From contig NZ_LIUQ01000057.1 in the NCBI RefSeq assembly GCF_001276715.1, positions 1 through 41,342 on the forward strand: a stretch of 41,342 nt of DNA. Direction: 5' to 3'. A model generated the notes under the pieces. That model was not told the origin of the DNA. It did not search any database and saw only the letters and a list, made by a program, of their open reading frames with translations. Positions within the stretch are counted from its first letter, which is position 1, and each line of letters opens with the position of its first letter. This DNA is from Planktothricoides sp. SR001 (GTDB lineage: Bacteria; Cyanobacteriota; Cyanobacteriia; Cyanobacteriales; Laspinemataceae). Below, piece by piece: positions 11,301 through 18,391 of this stretch. Both the position numbers and the translations under genes were made by a program.

Positions 11301-12294
11301 ATCGGTGACGATGGTACAAAATTATGAGGATAAACTGCACTTCCAAGTTCAAGATAGTGGGCCGGGGATCGAACCCGATGAAACTGATGATTTGTTTGAG
11401 CCTTTTGTCCAAACTAAAACCGGGCGTAAATCCATTGAAGGCACCGGGTTAGGCTTGTCCATTAGCCGCCAATTTGTTCGCTTAATGGGGGGAGATATTT
11501 TGGTCAGCAGTTGTTTAGATGGCGGTACTCTATTTAGCTTTGAAATTACTATCCGTCTGGCCGTAGCTGGATCGGTGAAAGCGAAAATTCCCCCGGCAAA
11601 AATCGTCGGTCTTGCACCAAATCAGCCGGAATATCGTATCTTGGTAGTGGAAGATCAAACCGCTAATCGAGTGATGCTAACCGAGTTACTACGATCGATT
11701 GGGTTTCAGGTGGGTGAAGCGATGAATGGCATTGAGGCGATCGCTTTATGGCGCAGTTGGCAGCCGCATTTAATTTGGATGGATATTCGGATGCCGGAAA
11801 TGGACGGATTAGAAGCCACTCAGCAAATTCGCCAACTGCAAGACCCCAGTGAGGATCCAGTGGTGATTATTGCCCTCACCGCCAGTATCTTTGAAGAAGA
11901 ACACCAACAGATATTAGCGATCGGCTGTAATGATTGGGTTCGCAAACCCTTTCGCCAGGAGGTAATTTTGGCAAAAATTGCTGAATATTTGGGGGTGCGT
12001 TATATTTATGAAACCAAAAATACCCATCACGACACCCTGACCCATCAATTATCCAGTAAAAACCGTTTACTCCATACGGACGAACTGAATGCGGATCATC
12101 TCAAAGCCATGTCTCCCCAATGGCGATCGCAACTCCAAGAAGCGGCCCTTTGTGCCAGAGATCAACGACTGTTTCGCTTGATTGACCAAATCCCACCAGA
12201 ACATAGCCCCCTCGCGAATGTTTTAGTTGACTTAGTCAATAATTTTCGCTATGACAAAATCATGGATTTAATTCAACGGTGGCCGCATGAATAA
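5314..12294 (+). CDS. Giant hybrid Ser/Thr kinase - AAA ATPase - GAF - PAS - histidine kinase - receiver protein
   Basis: This 2326-residue signalling protein belongs to the HstK-like class known from filamentous cyanobacteria. Domains in order are: a protein kinase (about 7-275) with Lys36, catalytic HKD at 126-128 and DFG at 147-149; an AAA_16-type ATPase with Walker A GVPGIGKSS at 365-373 and Walker B ending IFLDNLQW (Asp495); a long helical TPR-like region (about 620-1350); GAF (about 1377-1550); two PAS domains (about 1583-1705 and 1712-1830); HisKA with phosphoacceptor His1866 in SHELRTP; HATPase_c (about 1970-2090) with GTGLGLSI; and a receiver with Asp2157. The kinase glycine loop is replaced by a glycine-poor HESPNSRVY stretch, which is usual in this class. 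There is no membrane segment, so it is cytoplasmic. It overlaps the next hybrid kinase by eight bases, which implies co-translation and a shared phosphorelay. The stimulus is unknown. Confidence 0.93.
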   Translation: MPAIAGYKILQTIHESPNSRVYRGLRESDNQPVILKVLKEDYPTPEKIRKYKLEYLITHNLNLQRVVKSYSLETYHNTLMIVFEDFGGKSLKSLMSHRRFTLEEFLEIAIASADSLAEIHAANIIHKDVNPSNLVYNPETKVLKLIDFGIAVDFAKDSHLLETPQILEGTLSYMSPEQTGRMNRILDYRTDFYSLGVTFYELLTHQLPFKGADAMELVHCHLAKQPQPPHLIIPNNGEKQLDKFEPIPRSISDLVMKLLAKTAEERYQSAWGLKADLEFCLSQLRSTRVISQFPLGSQDISDKFLIPNKLYGRSKEIAQLLAAFEQIAGRGKTPKSSATLGNVSPVSPVSPGFFYQKARMITVTGVPGIGKSSLVAEIYKPITRKKGYFICGKFDQYQRNIPYSGVIQAFQELIRQLLTESEEQLNEWRTKTLKVLGANAQLILEVIPEFKRIIGCESVGSFLPAMQAENRLNLLFQNLIQVFANAAHPLVIFLDNLQWIDSASLKLLKLLMSGCLDFVLFIGAYRDNEVSHSHPLMLTLSELEHQGAIISSISLSPLKLKEINQLISETVKQPLEVTKYLAQVVQNKTGGNPFFVNEFLKALAADQLIYFDYQRGSWHWEINQISLREITDNVVELMASKIQKLPDSSQESLKLAACIGNHFDLGTLAMLSGKSLKQTTVNLQAAVQEGLIVPLSDRDGFLPETSLGNLSASQPLHLSQTKSIAYKFVHDRIQQAAYFLMPMKEKQAVHWQVGQFLYQNTPESDREAKIFEIVNQLNAGSEQIKYQGDRDRLAELNLTAGIKAKTAAAYELALNYLTIGITLLGVRSWQTQYELTLFLHVEAAEAAYLSGHLPQMYKFSLVVLQSAKNILDKAKVYEIKIQAYQAQNQLKEAVHTALPVLQLLGITFPSVPANSTTTAVPLHKIWFGVYQIQWAMFCKKIEDLIHLPTMTDPIHLAAIRILSTVATASYIAVPELFPLIIFKMVNLSLEYGNSPESAFAYAGYGLILSGFLGQINAGYQFGQLALNLLSKVEDRQIKAKVVQTVSIWIFPWKRHIRETLQSVRQLYLMGRETGDLEWAKYAAHTGYYSYFSSQEELTVLEQEMAGYSQILYQLNQINSFYGSELFRQGILNLMGEAANPCVLIGEAYNELKMLPVHQQAQDQTILHYFYLNKLILCYLFGNYHEARQNAKLAKKYVAGVVGTIALPVFYFYDSLIYLSQINPASQFQKRRQMQEIYRNQKQMKKWAKFAPMNYLAKFYLVEAERYRAKGQEAKAMDFYEKAIAAAKKYEYLHEEALANELAAKFYADKQQINIARTYLQNARYCYVKWGAKAKAKQLEETYPELLPYRADLRRLSATNHHGMTSLTSTETRMASALDLTTVVKASQALSGEIVLDKLLAKLITIVLENAGAQKGFLILEQNGELVIEAAGGVEDSEVSVRRSHPVEKTNLLPKSIINYVARTHEYVVFNDATKEIDSPFCKIQNPDESYILLHQPKSVLCVPIIGQGKFIGILYLENNLTPGAFTPDRLLVLRLLCSQAAISLENARLYEAEEVYSRTLEAKVQERTEELEEQIRVRAQTEAALRLSEEKFSKAFRSSPNPIVITTLAAGKFIEVNDSFLTLTGYSKQEVINQMSHHLNIWQNPQDEISIMQMLTTADSVHNQEFAWGLKSGEIRTVLLSAELINLGGEECILYLVNDITERKQAEEAIAANERKYRNLVETSQDMIWSVDAAGQFTFVNQAVKQIYGYDPEEMSQQKFTDYADPKHQYQDRQMLQEILAGESVFHYETVHRSKQGQPIYLMVNAIGVRNWQGRVVGITGTASDITYLKQAEEALRQSESQLKKAKEAADAANQAKSTFLAKMSHELRTPLNAILGFTQLMSRDHRLTPEQQEYLNIINYSGEHLLELINDVLDMSKIEAGHLELNPTSFDLFRLLNSIFEMLQLKATGKGLKFIFHCDPNVPQYVQTDESKLRQVLINLLGNAIKFTEQGMVQLSVTMVQNYEDKLHFQVQDSGPGIEPDETDDLFEPFVQTKTGRKSIEGTGLGLSISRQFVRLMGGDILVSSCLDGGTLFSFEITIRLAVAGSVKAKIPPAKIVGLAPNQPEYRILVVEDQTANRVMLTELLRSIGFQVGEAMNGIEAIALWRSWQPHLIWMDIRMPEMDGLEATQQIRQLQDPSEDPVVIIALTASIFEEEHQQILAIGCNDWVRKPFRQEVILAKIAEYLGVRYIYETKNTHHDTLTHQLSSKNRLLHTDELNADHLKAMSPQWRSQLQEAALCARDQRLFRLIDQIPPEHSPLANVLVDLVNNFRYDKIMDLIQRWPHE

Positions 12295-14704
12295 CCAGCC
12301 AACATCCCAGCCAACATCCACGTTAAAAGCCGATATTTTAATTGTTGACGATACCCCAGAAAACCTGCGGTTTCTATCCACTATGCTGGCCGAACAAGGC
12401 TATGAAGTGCGGAAAGCCTTAAATGGGCCAATGGCTTTGGCTACGGTACAGGCTGACCCTCCCGATCTGATTTTACTGGATATTAAAATGCCCCAAATGA
12501 ATGGATTTGAGGTGTGTGAACGGCTTAAATCCGTAGACATCACTCGTGACATTCCGGTGATTTTCTTAAGTGCATTAGATGATGTCTTGGACAAAGTAAA
12601 AGCTTTTAATATTGGCGGCGTAGACTATATTACTAAGCCGTTTCAGTTTGAAGAAGTCTTAGCCCGGGTGGAAAATCAACTTTCGATTCGTCGCCTCCAA
12701 AAACAACTAACTCAGCAAAAAGAAGCGGCGGAAAAAGCGGCGCAAGCAAAGTCAGATTTCTTGGCGATGATGAGTCACGAAATTAGAACTCCTTTAAATG
12801 GGGTTTTAGGGATGACTCAACTGTTAGCCGAAACCGAACTGAATCGCGAACAGCAGAAATTCTTAAAAATCATTGAAATGAGTGGAGAAACTCTACTGGC
12901 AGTGATTAATGATATTCTGGATTTTTCTAAAATTGAATCCGGTCAGTTAGAGTTAGAACACCGCCCAATTAATATCCGTGATTGTATTGAAAATGTTTGT
13001 GATTTACTCAGCTTAAAAGCCCAGGAAAAAAAACTGGAACTTTTCTATCAAGTCGCCCCGGATGTGCCTATTATGATTATGGGAGACGTGACCCGACTGC
13101 ATCAAATTTTAATGAATTTATTGAGTAATGCGGTTAAGTTTACGGAACAAGGAGAGGTGTTTGTTGAGGTAAAAGTGCAGTCAGATAGCAGTGAAGCGCA
13201 ATCCCCAGAATTCCCCAATCTGACTTTTGCGGTGAAAGATACGGGAATTGGCATTCCCCAGGATAAATTAAATCGGTTATTTAAACCGTTTTCTCAAGTG
13301 GATTCCGCTACCAGTCGTAAGTATGGCGGGACGGGTTTGGGCTTGGTGATTTGCGATCGCTTGGTGAAGTTAATGTATGGAAGTATTGGCGTAGAAAGTC
13401 AAGAAAACCAAGGGTCTACTTTCTTTTTTAAGATTAAAACTCAGGCAGTTCCCGGCCATCCTGAACCCTCTTTAAATCCGGCAGTTCCCGAATTGATAAA
13501 TCGGCGGGTTTGGTTGGTGAATTCTCATCCCACCACGGCGGCAATTTTAGGGCAACAATGTCAGTATTGGGGATTGCAGGTGGAAATGATTGCTACTGGG
13601 GCGGATTTGTTGTTCAAATGGCAGAACAGCGATCGCCCAGATGTGATGATTTTGGATATGCAGCTTACGGATATGGATGGCTTGACTTTAGCCAGTCAAA
13701 TTTATGCATATGATGGCGGGAAAAGAGTTCCCCTAATTTTATTAACTACTCTGTTACATCACGAAGAAAATAGTGAGGCGATCGCGGCGATTTTTAATAG
13801 CTACTTATTGAAGCCGGTTAAACCCGCGCAACTCTTTGACTCGCTGCTGAGTATTCTTTCAAATATTCAAGCCTCAACTCCCGCGAATCAACGCCATAAA
13901 GCTAAACTAAATCCCCGTTTAGCGGAACATATACCCTTGCAAATTTTAATCGTCGAAGATAGCGTTATTAATCAAGAATTATTGCTGACCATTTTACAAA
14001 AAATGGGCTATATTGCTGATGTTGTTGACAATGGATTAGCCGCCATTGAAGCCCTGGAAAAGCATTTTTATCAAATCATCTTCATGGATGTACAAATGCC
14101 AGGAATGGATGGGTTAACCGCAACTCGCTATATTGTCAGCCATTGGCCAAAAAAGCAAAGACCGAAAATTATTGCCATGACCGCCAGCGCATTTCAAGAA
14201 GATAAACAAAACTGTTTAGATGCGGGAATGGACGACTATATTAGTAAACCCATTCGCATCGAACAAGTCCAGCAAATGTTGCAAAAATGGGCAAAAAATA
14301 TTCCGGCAATTCCCTCAGCGGTTACGGAACCTTCCTTGGTTCCAGAAGTAACATCGTTGATCGATAGATCGGTGATTGCTGAGTTAGAAGAACTCAACCC
14401 TTCTCTGCCTCAAAAAATGGCCAAAAGATTTCTCGAAGATGATGCCCCGAATGCGATCGCCCAACTCAAACAAGCGGTTGCCGAACAAAACGCCTCGGCC
14501 ATGAGAAAATGCGCCCATAGCCTCAAAGGATCTTCGGCCTTAATGGGTGCGAAAGCACTCTCTGAACTGTGCCTACAAATTGAAATCAAAGGCAAAGCCG
14601 ATGACTTTCAAAATATTGAGGAATTGCTCGCAGAATTAGATAACCAATATCAGCAATTGGAGCAAGAATTAATTCAAATGTTTGCGATGGAAAGTGAAAA
14701 TTGA
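12287..14704 (+). CDS. Hybrid histidine kinase with N-terminal receiver, two further receivers and Hpt
   Basis: This 805-residue cytoplasmic protein starts with a receiver (about 14-130, phosphoacceptor Asp65 in LLDIKMPQMNG). HisKA follows with His164 in SHEIRTP, then HATPase_c (about 270-390) with GTGLGLVI. A divergent receiver (about 406-525) keeps LDMQLTDMDG. A canonical receiver (about 550-670) has MDVQMPGMDG, and a C-terminal Hpt domain has His744 in CAHSLKGSS. No sensory domain is visible, so input probably arrives through the first receiver, with the upstream kinase as partner. The reading frames overlap by eight bases (ATGAATAA), strong evidence for one operon. The layout has everything needed for an internal His-Asp-His relay. 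No DNA-binding output protein is adjacent, so the final target is unknown. Confidence 0.93.
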   Translation: MNNQPTSQPTSTLKADILIVDDTPENLRFLSTMLAEQGYEVRKALNGPMALATVQADPPDLILLDIKMPQMNGFEVCERLKSVDITRDIPVIFLSALDDVLDKVKAFNIGGVDYITKPFQFEEVLARVENQLSIRRLQKQLTQQKEAAEKAAQAKSDFLAMMSHEIRTPLNGVLGMTQLLAETELNREQQKFLKIIEMSGETLLAVINDILDFSKIESGQLELEHRPINIRDCIENVCDLLSLKAQEKKLELFYQVAPDVPIMIMGDVTRLHQILMNLLSNAVKFTEQGEVFVEVKVQSDSSEAQSPEFPNLTFAVKDTGIGIPQDKLNRLFKPFSQVDSATSRKYGGTGLGLVICDRLVKLMYGSIGVESQENQGSTFFFKIKTQAVPGHPEPSLNPAVPELINRRVWLVNSHPTTAAILGQQCQYWGLQVEMIATGADLLFKWQNSDRPDVMILDMQLTDMDGLTLASQIYAYDGGKRVPLILLTTLLHHEENSEAIAAIFNSYLLKPVKPAQLFDSLLSILSNIQASTPANQRHKAKLNPRLAEHIPLQILIVEDSVINQELLLTILQKMGYIADVVDNGLAAIEALEKHFYQIIFMDVQMPGMDGLTATRYIVSHWPKKQRPKIIAMTASAFQEDKQNCLDAGMDDYISKPIRIEQVQQMLQKWAKNIPAIPSAVTEPSLVPEVTSLIDRSVIAELEELNPSLPQKMAKRFLEDDAPNAIAQLKQAVAEQNASAMRKCAHSLKGSSALMGAKALSELCLQIEIKGKADDFQNIEELLAELDNQYQQLEQELIQMFAMESEN

Positions 14705-14737
14705 AAAATTGAAAATTGAAAAATTGAAAATTGAAAA
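14693..14737. repeat. AATTGAAA-type tandem repeat at the stop codon of the hybrid kinase
   Basis: About three tandem copies of a 15-bp unit (ATTGAAAAATTGAAA) begin in the last codons of the upstream gene and contain its TGA. The array is followed at 14748-14780 by the dispersed phrase ATAGAATCCCTACCCATCAA, which also occurs near 5250 and, inverted, at 26788-26850. Confidence 0.7.
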
Positions 14738-14775
14738 GTCTCACTATCAACCATCAACCATAGAATCCCTACCCA

Positions 14776-15897
14776 TCAAGATTCCCAAGGCAAAGAAATT
14801 GTTACCATTGTTTGTTGACCGGGAATACTGCTAATGATTAACTCCCCACCGTATAATTCGGTCAATCGTTTGGCAATAATTAAGCCTAATCCTGACCCTT
14901 GTTGTTCATATAGTTTTCTCTGAAATTGGACATAGGCACCGATCCGCTCAATTTCAGAGGGACTCATGCCTTTGCCATAATCGATCACGTCAATTTTCCA
15001 AAAGACATCATCGGTATGAGTTTTAATCTCAATGGGTGTACCGGGTTGAGAAAACTTAAAAGCATTATCCAGAATTTCCTCTAAAATTTTTTCAAACTTT
15101 GGCGCTGATATTTTAATAAATTTATCCTGAGTAATACTCAGGTAAATGTCAGCTTTTCTTTGATATTTTTCACCTTTTTTTTTGGCTAAATTGGTAATAA
15201 TTTCTTCAGTAAAAGTTGATTCTTGAAAAATGTTCACTTTTTGAAATTTTTCTGGATCATTACTGAGAATTTCTAATTCAGCATAAAGTAAAAAATTTTG
15301 GGTTAATCGATAGAGGACTTGAGCAGAATTGTGAATCATGTTAATCATCTCAACGACTCTGGGATCTTCAATATGGTAGACATCCAAGATAACTCTAGAA
15401 AGACCCAAAATTCCCGTGAGAGGGGTATGGAGTTCATGGGGGAGTGAATGGGTTAGGTGATCTCGCAATTCATCTAGTTCTTTCTGGGATTGGCGATAAA
15501 ATAGTTCATATTTTTTTAACCGGGCAGCGATCGCGCCCAATAACTCTTCCTTGGTAAAAGGTTTTGTCAGATAATCATCAGCCCCCAATTCCATCCCATG
15601 ACGTTGATCTGCTTTATCTACTCTAGAGGATAAAAAAATAAACGGAATACTTTGAGTGGTGGGGTGTTCGCGCAAAGCCTGAAGTACGCCATACCCATCT
15701 AGTTCAGGCATCATAATGTCACAAATGACTAAATCTGGTAAATGTTTTAAGGCAAGTTGCACTCCAACTTTCCCATTTTCTGCTTCAAAAATTTGAATAT
15801 TTTCCTGAGATTTCTTTAAAATAAATTTAATAAGTTTTCTAAAATATTTACTGTCATCAATAATTAAATATTTATGAAATTTGATTCGCTCTTTCAT
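14776..15897 (-). CDS. Receiver-histidine kinase (REC-HisKA-HATPase)
   Basis: The protein has an N-terminal receiver with LIIDDSKYF, phosphoacceptor CDIMMPELDG and KPFTKEEL. It is followed directly by a histidine-kinase core with a variant H-box, PHELHTPLTG, and HATPase_c motifs (EILDNAFKF, DYGKGM, GSGLGLII). No membrane or other sensor domain is present, so it is a soluble receiver-controlled kinase of a kind common in cyanobacteria. A TTG six codons upstream is also in frame; I use the ATG at 15897 because it directly precedes the conserved receiver strand. It is convergent with the hybrid-kinase operon, with 71 bases between stop codons, and could take part in the same network. Its partner regulator is not visible. 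Confidence 0.9.
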   Translation of the reverse strand: MKERIKFHKYLIIDDSKYFRKLIKFILKKSQENIQIFEAENGKVGVQLALKHLPDLVICDIMMPELDGYGVLQALREHPTTQSIPFIFLSSRVDKADQRHGMELGADDYLTKPFTKEELLGAIAARLKKYELFYRQSQKELDELRDHLTHSLPHELHTPLTGILGLSRVILDVYHIEDPRVVEMINMIHNSAQVLYRLTQNFLLYAELEILSNDPEKFQKVNIFQESTFTEEIITNLAKKKGEKYQRKADIYLSITQDKFIKISAPKFEKILEEILDNAFKFSQPGTPIEIKTHTDDVFWKIDVIDYGKGMSPSEIERIGAYVQFQRKLYEQQGSGLGLIIAKRLTELYGGELIISSIPGQQTMVTISLPWES

Positions 15898-16289
15898 TGT
15901 ATGGTAAGTTTTCAAGTATAATAATTAACCAAGCATAATAGTCTTAGGTTAAAACAAAAATAATCACAATTTTACCGATGAATTACTGATCAATGATGTT
16001 GCCTTGGTACAGGGAAAAAACACTAGATTGAATCAAATCAATCAAGATGTACGGCGACGCTCGGATGTTTCATCCAGTATTTGTAGACAGTGACTATCCC
16101 ATTATCCCATATTCTATAAACTGTTGGGCTGGTGTCCACCCCAGCTAAAATTCGGATACAATGTAACATTGTTTCACCACAATTTATGGTATTTTAAACA
16201 TGATCCAGATGCTAGGGAGAATTAATTTAGAGTAAATTGGGTAAACATATAAGTATTGAAAACATATCAAATCTGTAACTAAAAATTCC
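15898..16289. other. Divergent intergenic region between receiver-kinase and formamidase
   Basis: This 392-bp gap between divergent genes must hold both promoters. A short hairpin (GCTGG...CCAGC, about 16130-16147) is visible. I looked for the nitrogen-control NtcA box GTA-N8-TAC and found only imperfect matches. No gene or RNA is supported. Confidence 0.5.
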
Positions 16290-17276
16290 ATGAGCCATTA
16301 TATCCTCAAAGCTACTCCGAACACGGTTCATTTAGGGGGTTTTTCCCCGGATCTGGAACCGGCTTTAATCATTGATTCTGGGGATACGATTGATGTAGAA
16401 ACCTATACAGGATTCTATGTTTACGATCAAGCCCCACCAGAGTTTCTCACCCCAGAATTTGTGGAAATTTGTCAGTCTTTACCCACTGAAAGAAAGGTGG
16501 GGCCAGGCCCACATTTGCTGACCGGGCCAATTTATCTGCGAGATGCGAAACCCGGAGATGTCCTGGAAGTGAAATTAGAACAAATTTCCCCTCGACTGCC
16601 AATGGGGTTTAACGCGATTCGTCCCGGTTGGGGCGCTTTACCCGACCAATTTACCGAGTCTAAGCTGCGGTTTATTCCTTTGGATTTGGCAAAATCCGAG
16701 GCAGAATTTCCGTTCGCGCAGCGTTGCGGATGCAATATCGCCTCTGGGATCCGGATTCCTTTGCAACCTTTTTTTGGCATTTTGGGAGTTGCCACTTCAG
16801 AAATTAATCGGTCTTCGGTTCCTCCTGGTAATTATGGTGGCAACCTGGATAACCGCTATTTGCAGGCAGGTTCACGAATTTTTTTGCCGATTTATCTCCC
16901 AGGGGGCTTATTTTCTATTGGGGATGGACATTCAGCCCAAGGAGATGGGGAGGTGAATGTGACGGCAATTGAAACTTCGATGAATGGCAGGATTCAGCTT
17001 AATTTACGTCGGGATTTGAAGTTGACTGCCCCTTTGGGGGAAACTCCAACCCATTGGATGACGATGGGGTTTGGGGAAACCTTGGATCAGGCGTTTGCAC
17101 AAGCCCTGGAACAGGCGATCGCCCTTTTGGTGGACTGGTTTGGCTTCAAAGCCGAAGATGCCTATATATTATGTTCCTTGGCGGTGAATTTTCATATTAC
17201 TCAGGTGGTGAATCGTCCTCATAAAGGAGTCCATAGTATGTTACCTAAGTCAATTTTGCCCAAGCCATTAATCTAA
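16290..17276 (+). CDS. fmdA: Acetamidase/formamidase family protein
   Basis: This 328-residue protein matches the FmdA_AmdA family, which hydrolyses formamide or short amides to ammonia and the acid. Recognisable family segments are PGPHLLTGPIY, the stretch DAKPGDVLEVKL near residue 90, GNYGGNLDNRYLQAG, and SIGDGHSAQGDGEVNVTAIE, which holds conserved Asp/His/Glu residues near the active site. There is no signal peptide, so it is cytoplasmic. It is followed after 60 bases by a TauE-like permease on the same strand. That pairing and the BMP transporter genes around it suggest use of amides as a nitrogen source. Its exact substrate cannot be told from sequence. Confidence 0.88.
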   Translation: MSHYILKATPNTVHLGGFSPDLEPALIIDSGDTIDVETYTGFYVYDQAPPEFLTPEFVEICQSLPTERKVGPGPHLLTGPIYLRDAKPGDVLEVKLEQISPRLPMGFNAIRPGWGALPDQFTESKLRFIPLDLAKSEAEFPFAQRCGCNIASGIRIPLQPFFGILGVATSEINRSSVPPGNYGGNLDNRYLQAGSRIFLPIYLPGGLFSIGDGHSAQGDGEVNVTAIETSMNGRIQLNLRRDLKLTAPLGETPTHWMTMGFGETLDQAFAQALEQAIALLVDWFGFKAEDAYILCSLAVNFHITQVVNRPHKGVHSMLPKSILPKPLI

Positions 17277-17332
17277 GCCCATATTAATCTAAAACCATAT
17301 TAATCTAAGCCCATATTAATCTAAACCCATAT
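17269..17332. repeat. Four 16-bp tandem repeats bridging a stop and a start codon
   Basis: Four tandem copies of TAATCTAAGCCCATAT (17269, 17285, 17301, 17317; two copies vary slightly) start inside the final codons of the formamidase gene and end four bases before the ATG of the permease gene. The whole intergenic spacer is therefore a tandem array. Confidence 0.85.
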
Positions 17333-17336
17333 TATT

Positions 17337-18203
17337 ATGAGTGAAATCGCCTTGTTGACGTTTACTGCCGCCGGATTATTGGCCGGAATTCTCGCGGGAT
17401 TTCTGGGGATTGGTGGGGGCACCGTATTAGTACCAATTTTAGTCTCCTTGGGACATTCCCCGCGTGAAGCGGTTGCCACCAGTAGCTTATCTATTGTCAT
17501 CACTGCCATCTCTGGTACAGTGCAAAATTGGCGCATGGGCTATCTGAATTTTCGTCAAGTAATCGGCATTGGAATGCCGGCGATCGTCACGGCTCAAATT
17601 GGGGCAAAATTGGCGACTATCTTTTCTCCTCCTGTCTTATTAACTGCTTTTGGTGGTTTACTTTTGCTAAATATATATTTAGTGCAATTTCGCCAACGAA
17701 TCACCCGCAAACAAGCAGCGATTGAAGCTTTAAATAACCAAGAAGCTGACTCCATAATTGAGCCAACAATTGAGCCAACAATTGAAGCCAGCCAAAATAG
17801 GGATCTACTTACCCACAAAAGCCCAATTTATTTCTTTTTATCGCGGATTTTAACTGGCAGCCTTGCCGGGTTATTAGCGGGGTTGTTTGGTGTCGGGGGC
17901 GGCGTGATTATGGTGCCCCTGCAAATCCTGCTATTAAATACTAAAATTAAAACCGCGATTCAAACCAGTTTAGGGGTAATTGTGATTACGGCAATTTCTG
18001 CTACCACTGGCCATGCCCTCCAAGGAAATGTGTTATGGATTCCTGGTTTAATTTTAGGCATGGGTGGGTTATTGGGCGCTCAAATTAGCACCAGATTTTT
18101 ACCCAAATTGAGCGATCGCACGGTCAGTTTAGCCTTTAATATATTGCTGCTGATTCTTTCATTTTATATCTTTTGGCAAGCATGGCAAAAATATCATGTT
18201 TAG
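17337..18203 (+). CDS. TauE/SafE (DUF81) family membrane permease
   Basis: This 288-residue integral membrane protein has the internal duplication of the TauE/SafE family. Each half begins with a glycine-rich segment (AGFLGIGGGTVLVPIL near residue 20; AGLFGVGGGVIMVPL near residue 185) followed by an alternating hydrophobic/TSL region (AVATSSLSIV; AIQTSLGVIV). About eight membrane helices are expected, with a hydrophilic central loop containing the repeated residues IEPTIEPTIE. Family members are linked to export or uptake of sulfonates, sulfite or organic acids; the substrate here is unknown. The gene follows the formamidase on the same strand and is probably co-transcribed with it. Confidence 0.88.
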   Translation: MSEIALLTFTAAGLLAGILAGFLGIGGGTVLVPILVSLGHSPREAVATSSLSIVITAISGTVQNWRMGYLNFRQVIGIGMPAIVTAQIGAKLATIFSPPVLLTAFGGLLLLNIYLVQFRQRITRKQAAIEALNNQEADSIIEPTIEPTIEASQNRDLLTHKSPIYFFLSRILTGSLAGLLAGLFGVGGGVIMVPLQILLLNTKIKTAIQTSLGVIVITAISATTGHALQGNVLWIPGLILGMGGLLGAQISTRFLPKLSDRTVSLAFNILLLILSFYIFWQAWQKYHV

Positions 18204-18214
18204 GGCGATCGGCA

Positions 18215-18243
18215 GTAGGGGCGATTCGCTTTACCGCCCCTAC
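18215..18243. repeat. GTAGGGGCG palindromic repeat
   Basis: The perfect arms GTAGGGGCG and CGCCCCTAC enclose an 11-base loop, 11 bases after the TauE-like stop codon. It belongs to the same family as 3800-3840. It could work as a transcription-termination hairpin, though no U-run follows. Confidence 0.7.
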
Positions 18244-18391
18244 ATTGTATTGATGTGTCACCGTCTCAAAACGGTCCCCTACTGATAGTCACTTATACGG
18301 ATAAAATTGGTGCGTTACGCTGTGGCTAACGCACCCTACTAAGAACTAATAACTAATAGCTAACAACCAATTACCCATAACCAATCAAAAA

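Noticed and set aside
15898-16289. NtcA nitrogen-control box upstream of the formamidase gene
   Set aside because: Only imperfect matches to GTA-N8-TAC were found (for example GTAGACAGTGACTA), not enough to call.
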